Below, piece by piece: positions 6,321 through 7,184 of a DNA stretch of 7,184 nucleotides (its first letter is position 1; the number at the start of each line of letters is the position of its first letter). The position numbers were made by a program, and so were the translations under genes. Source of the DNA: Chromatiales bacterium. Lineage in GTDB: Bacteria; Pseudomonadota; Gammaproteobacteria; SZUA-152. The notes under the pieces are model-generated. The model searched no databases, was not told the origin of the DNA, and worked only from the letters and a program-made list of their open reading frames with translations. The stretch covers positions 1-7,184 of the forward strand of contig JALTPW010000927.1 of NCBI GenBank assembly GCA_026999335.1, read 5' to 3'.

Positions 6321-6402
6321 TAGGGTGGGCACGTTTTATGTGCCCACGTGGTTGGCGCATATTCCGCGTGGGCATGAAAAACCTGCCCACCCTACTTGGC
6401 TA
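6320..6402. repeat. Long-palindrome repeat, copy 2
   Basis: The 76-bp core (6320-6395) has the same 12-bp outer arms as copy 1 and differs from it at three inner positions; similarity continues through GGCTA. It lies precisely between direct-repeat copies A and B, touching both. Close identity of the two palindromes against strong divergence of the direct repeats suggests recent spread or homogenisation of the palindrome. Confidence 0.85.
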
Positions 6403-6471
6403 AATTCATTTAGTTTGAAATTTAGCGAGGTTTTTGCCCGAATTTGCACGCTTGTGATCATGAAAATTCGG
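6400..6471. repeat. 72-bp direct repeat, copy B
   Basis: This is the partner of 6249-6320 at an offset of 151 bp in the same orientation. No gene start follows it on the minus strand, unlike copy A, so it could be what is left of the upstream region of a lost paralogue. It begins at the right edge of palindrome copy 2. Confidence 0.7.
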
Positions 6472-6636
6472 GATGCCGTATGGTTGACCTGCCTGCCCCG
6501 CGGAGCCTGTAGTATACCTATTTTTGGCATGATTCTCCGGCTGGATATTTGCCGTAAACGGTACGGAGATATCATTTTTCCGTTCTTGTCAGTTGCGGAA
6601 ATCTTCCACTTCCCTGCCGGTTTTCCCAACGGTGAT

Positions 6637-6664
6637 TTGACATTGCTCCGCCCTCGCCTATAAT
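6637..6664 (+). promoter_or_regulatory. Consensus sigma-70 promoter of the tetR-family gene
   Basis: TTGACA (6637-6642) and TATAAT (6659-6664) both match the sigma-70 consensus perfectly, with a 16-bp spacer, one base shorter than ideal. Transcription would begin near 6671 and give a leader of about 35 nt before the ATG at 6706. It points rightward at the TetR-family gene. A promoter this strong for a regulator usually needs repression, which fits the palindrome over its -10. Confidence 0.85.
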
Positions 6665-6676
6665 TGCGAGCAATTA
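6661..6676. promoter_or_regulatory. Probable autoregulatory operator
   Basis: TAATTGC-GA-GCAATTA is a perfect 16-bp inverted repeat. It covers most of the -10 hexamer and the predicted start site. An overlapping imperfect palindrome, GAGCAATTACTC (6668-6679), extends it. Placement over the promoter core next to a TetR-family gene is the standard layout of an autorepressor site. Binding by this protein is inferred. Confidence 0.7.
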
Positions 6677-6705
6677 CTCACTTTTATGGTGGCGGGTGCC
6701 GATAT

Positions 6706-7184
6706 ATGGGAAAACCTAGCGAGCAACGCAAACAGGAAATCATCGATGCCACGTTGGATCTGGCGGCGAGTCTGGGAGTGAAAAAGGTCACCACCCAGGC
6801 CATCGCGGATCATGTCGGCATTGCGCAGCCGACGGTATTTCGACATTTCAAGACCCGTGATGCGATCTTTGTGGCGGCGATTTCGTCCATTGGTGAGGGA
6901 CTGTTTCGCAATCTGGCGGCATTTTTTTCCGGCACCGGGCCAGCCGATGAGCGCTTGCATCAGTTGGTGCGGGCGCAGTTGCAATTTATTTCACAGAAGA
7001 GAGGTTTGCCGCGCTTGCTGTTTTCCGACCGGCTGCATCTGGAGTCTCCGCTGCTGAAACAGGCGGTGCAGAAGATCATGAATGGCTACACGCAGCAGGT
7101 GAGCCGGATGATCCGCGAAGGTCAGGCGGCGGGGCTGATGCGCCAATCGCTGGATGCGGATGAGAGCGCCTGGCTAGTGGCGGC
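6706..7184 (+). CDS. TetR/AcrR-family transcriptional regulator, 3' end outside window
   Basis: At least 159 codons are open to the window edge. Residues 8-54 are a typical TetR DNA-binding domain: RKQEIIDATLDLAASLGVKK, then VTTQAIADHVGIAQPTVFRHF with the helix-turn-helix at about 29-48 and KTRDAIF after it. The rest is the helical ligand-binding and dimerisation domain, which is variable in this family, so the effector cannot be guessed. GGCGGGTG 8-9 nt before the ATG is a moderate ribosome site. An ATG at 6686 is in another frame. Full length is usually 190-220 residues, so the C-terminal end is missing. Strong promoter and operator-like palindrome point to autorepression. Any regulated transport genes would lie to the right, beyond the window. 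Confidence 0.92.
   Translation, partial: MGKPSEQRKQEIIDATLDLAASLGVKKVTTQAIADHVGIAQPTVFRHFKTRDAIFVAAISSIGEGLFRNLAAFFSGTGPADERLHQLVRAQLQFISQKRGLPRLLFSDRLHLESPLLKQAVQKIMNGYTQQVSRMIREGQAAGLMRQSLDADESAWLVA

Larger units (their letters stand above)
6240..6636. other. Repeat-bearing intergenic region between divergent genes
   Basis: The gap left of the tetR promoter is almost entirely repeat sequence up to 6471: direct-repeat copy A, palindrome copy 2, then direct-repeat copy B. From 6472 to 6636 I see no gene, repeat or clear signal on either strand. An open frame spanning 6277-6663 runs through the repeats and has no ribosome site. The promoter of the 188-aa gene should lie in copy A, but no good hexamer pair is visible. 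Confidence 0.5.

Noticed and set aside
5593..6402. CRISPR-like array from the two palindromic repeats
   Set aside because: Only two copies, 727 bp apart with a gene between them; no regular short spacers and no cas genes.
6277..6663. Plus-strand open frame of 128 codons
   Set aside because: It runs straight through the direct repeats, the palindrome and the tetR promoter, and lacks a ribosome site.

Overview
The window looks like a stretch of a proteobacterial chromosome, most likely gammaproteobacterial. The protein families, moderately high GC in the flanking genes and Shine-Dalgarno-type starts suggest this, but no marker gene fixes the taxon.

Left part (1-1355): a perfect palindromic hairpin with a T-run closes an upstream gene that lies outside the window. 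About 220 bp without a supported gene follows. Then comes a single plus-strand gene for a membrane-anchored protein with a cytoplasmic GYF_2-like domain, one transmembrane helix and a periplasmic pentapeptide-repeat domain. It converges on the next operon.

Middle (1356-3948): a complete AmmeMemoRadiSam cassette. The MEMO-family gene (amrB) and the AMMECR1-family gene (amrA) form a minus-strand pair overlapping by 14 nt. The radical SAM gene (amrS) is divergent, on the other side of a roughly 100 bp promoter region. These three families recur together in bacteria and archaea, and their two non-radical-SAM members have human homologues. To my knowledge their shared reaction is not firmly established, so this is the most interesting functional unit here.

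Right part (3960-6660): a visibly AT-richer, accessory-looking, mostly minus-strand stretch. It starts with a BrnT/BrnA-type toxin-antitoxin module. The antitoxin is intact, but the toxin frame carries one in-frame TGA where the family has a conserved Trp, and it reads on normally afterwards to overlap the antitoxin start. A gene-poor, repeat- and remnant-bearing gap follows (4456-5003), then a DUF1697 protein and an unrecognised 188-aa protein with an N-terminal hydrophobic segment. Two nearly identical 76-bp long-palindrome repeats lie on either side of the 188-aa gene. The second copy sits exactly between two diverged copies of a 72-bp direct repeat.

Right end (6637-7184): a promoter with perfect -35 and -10 hexamers, overlapped by a perfect 16-bp palindrome, drives a TetR/AcrR-family regulator that runs off the window. 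This looks like an autoregulated repressor gene.
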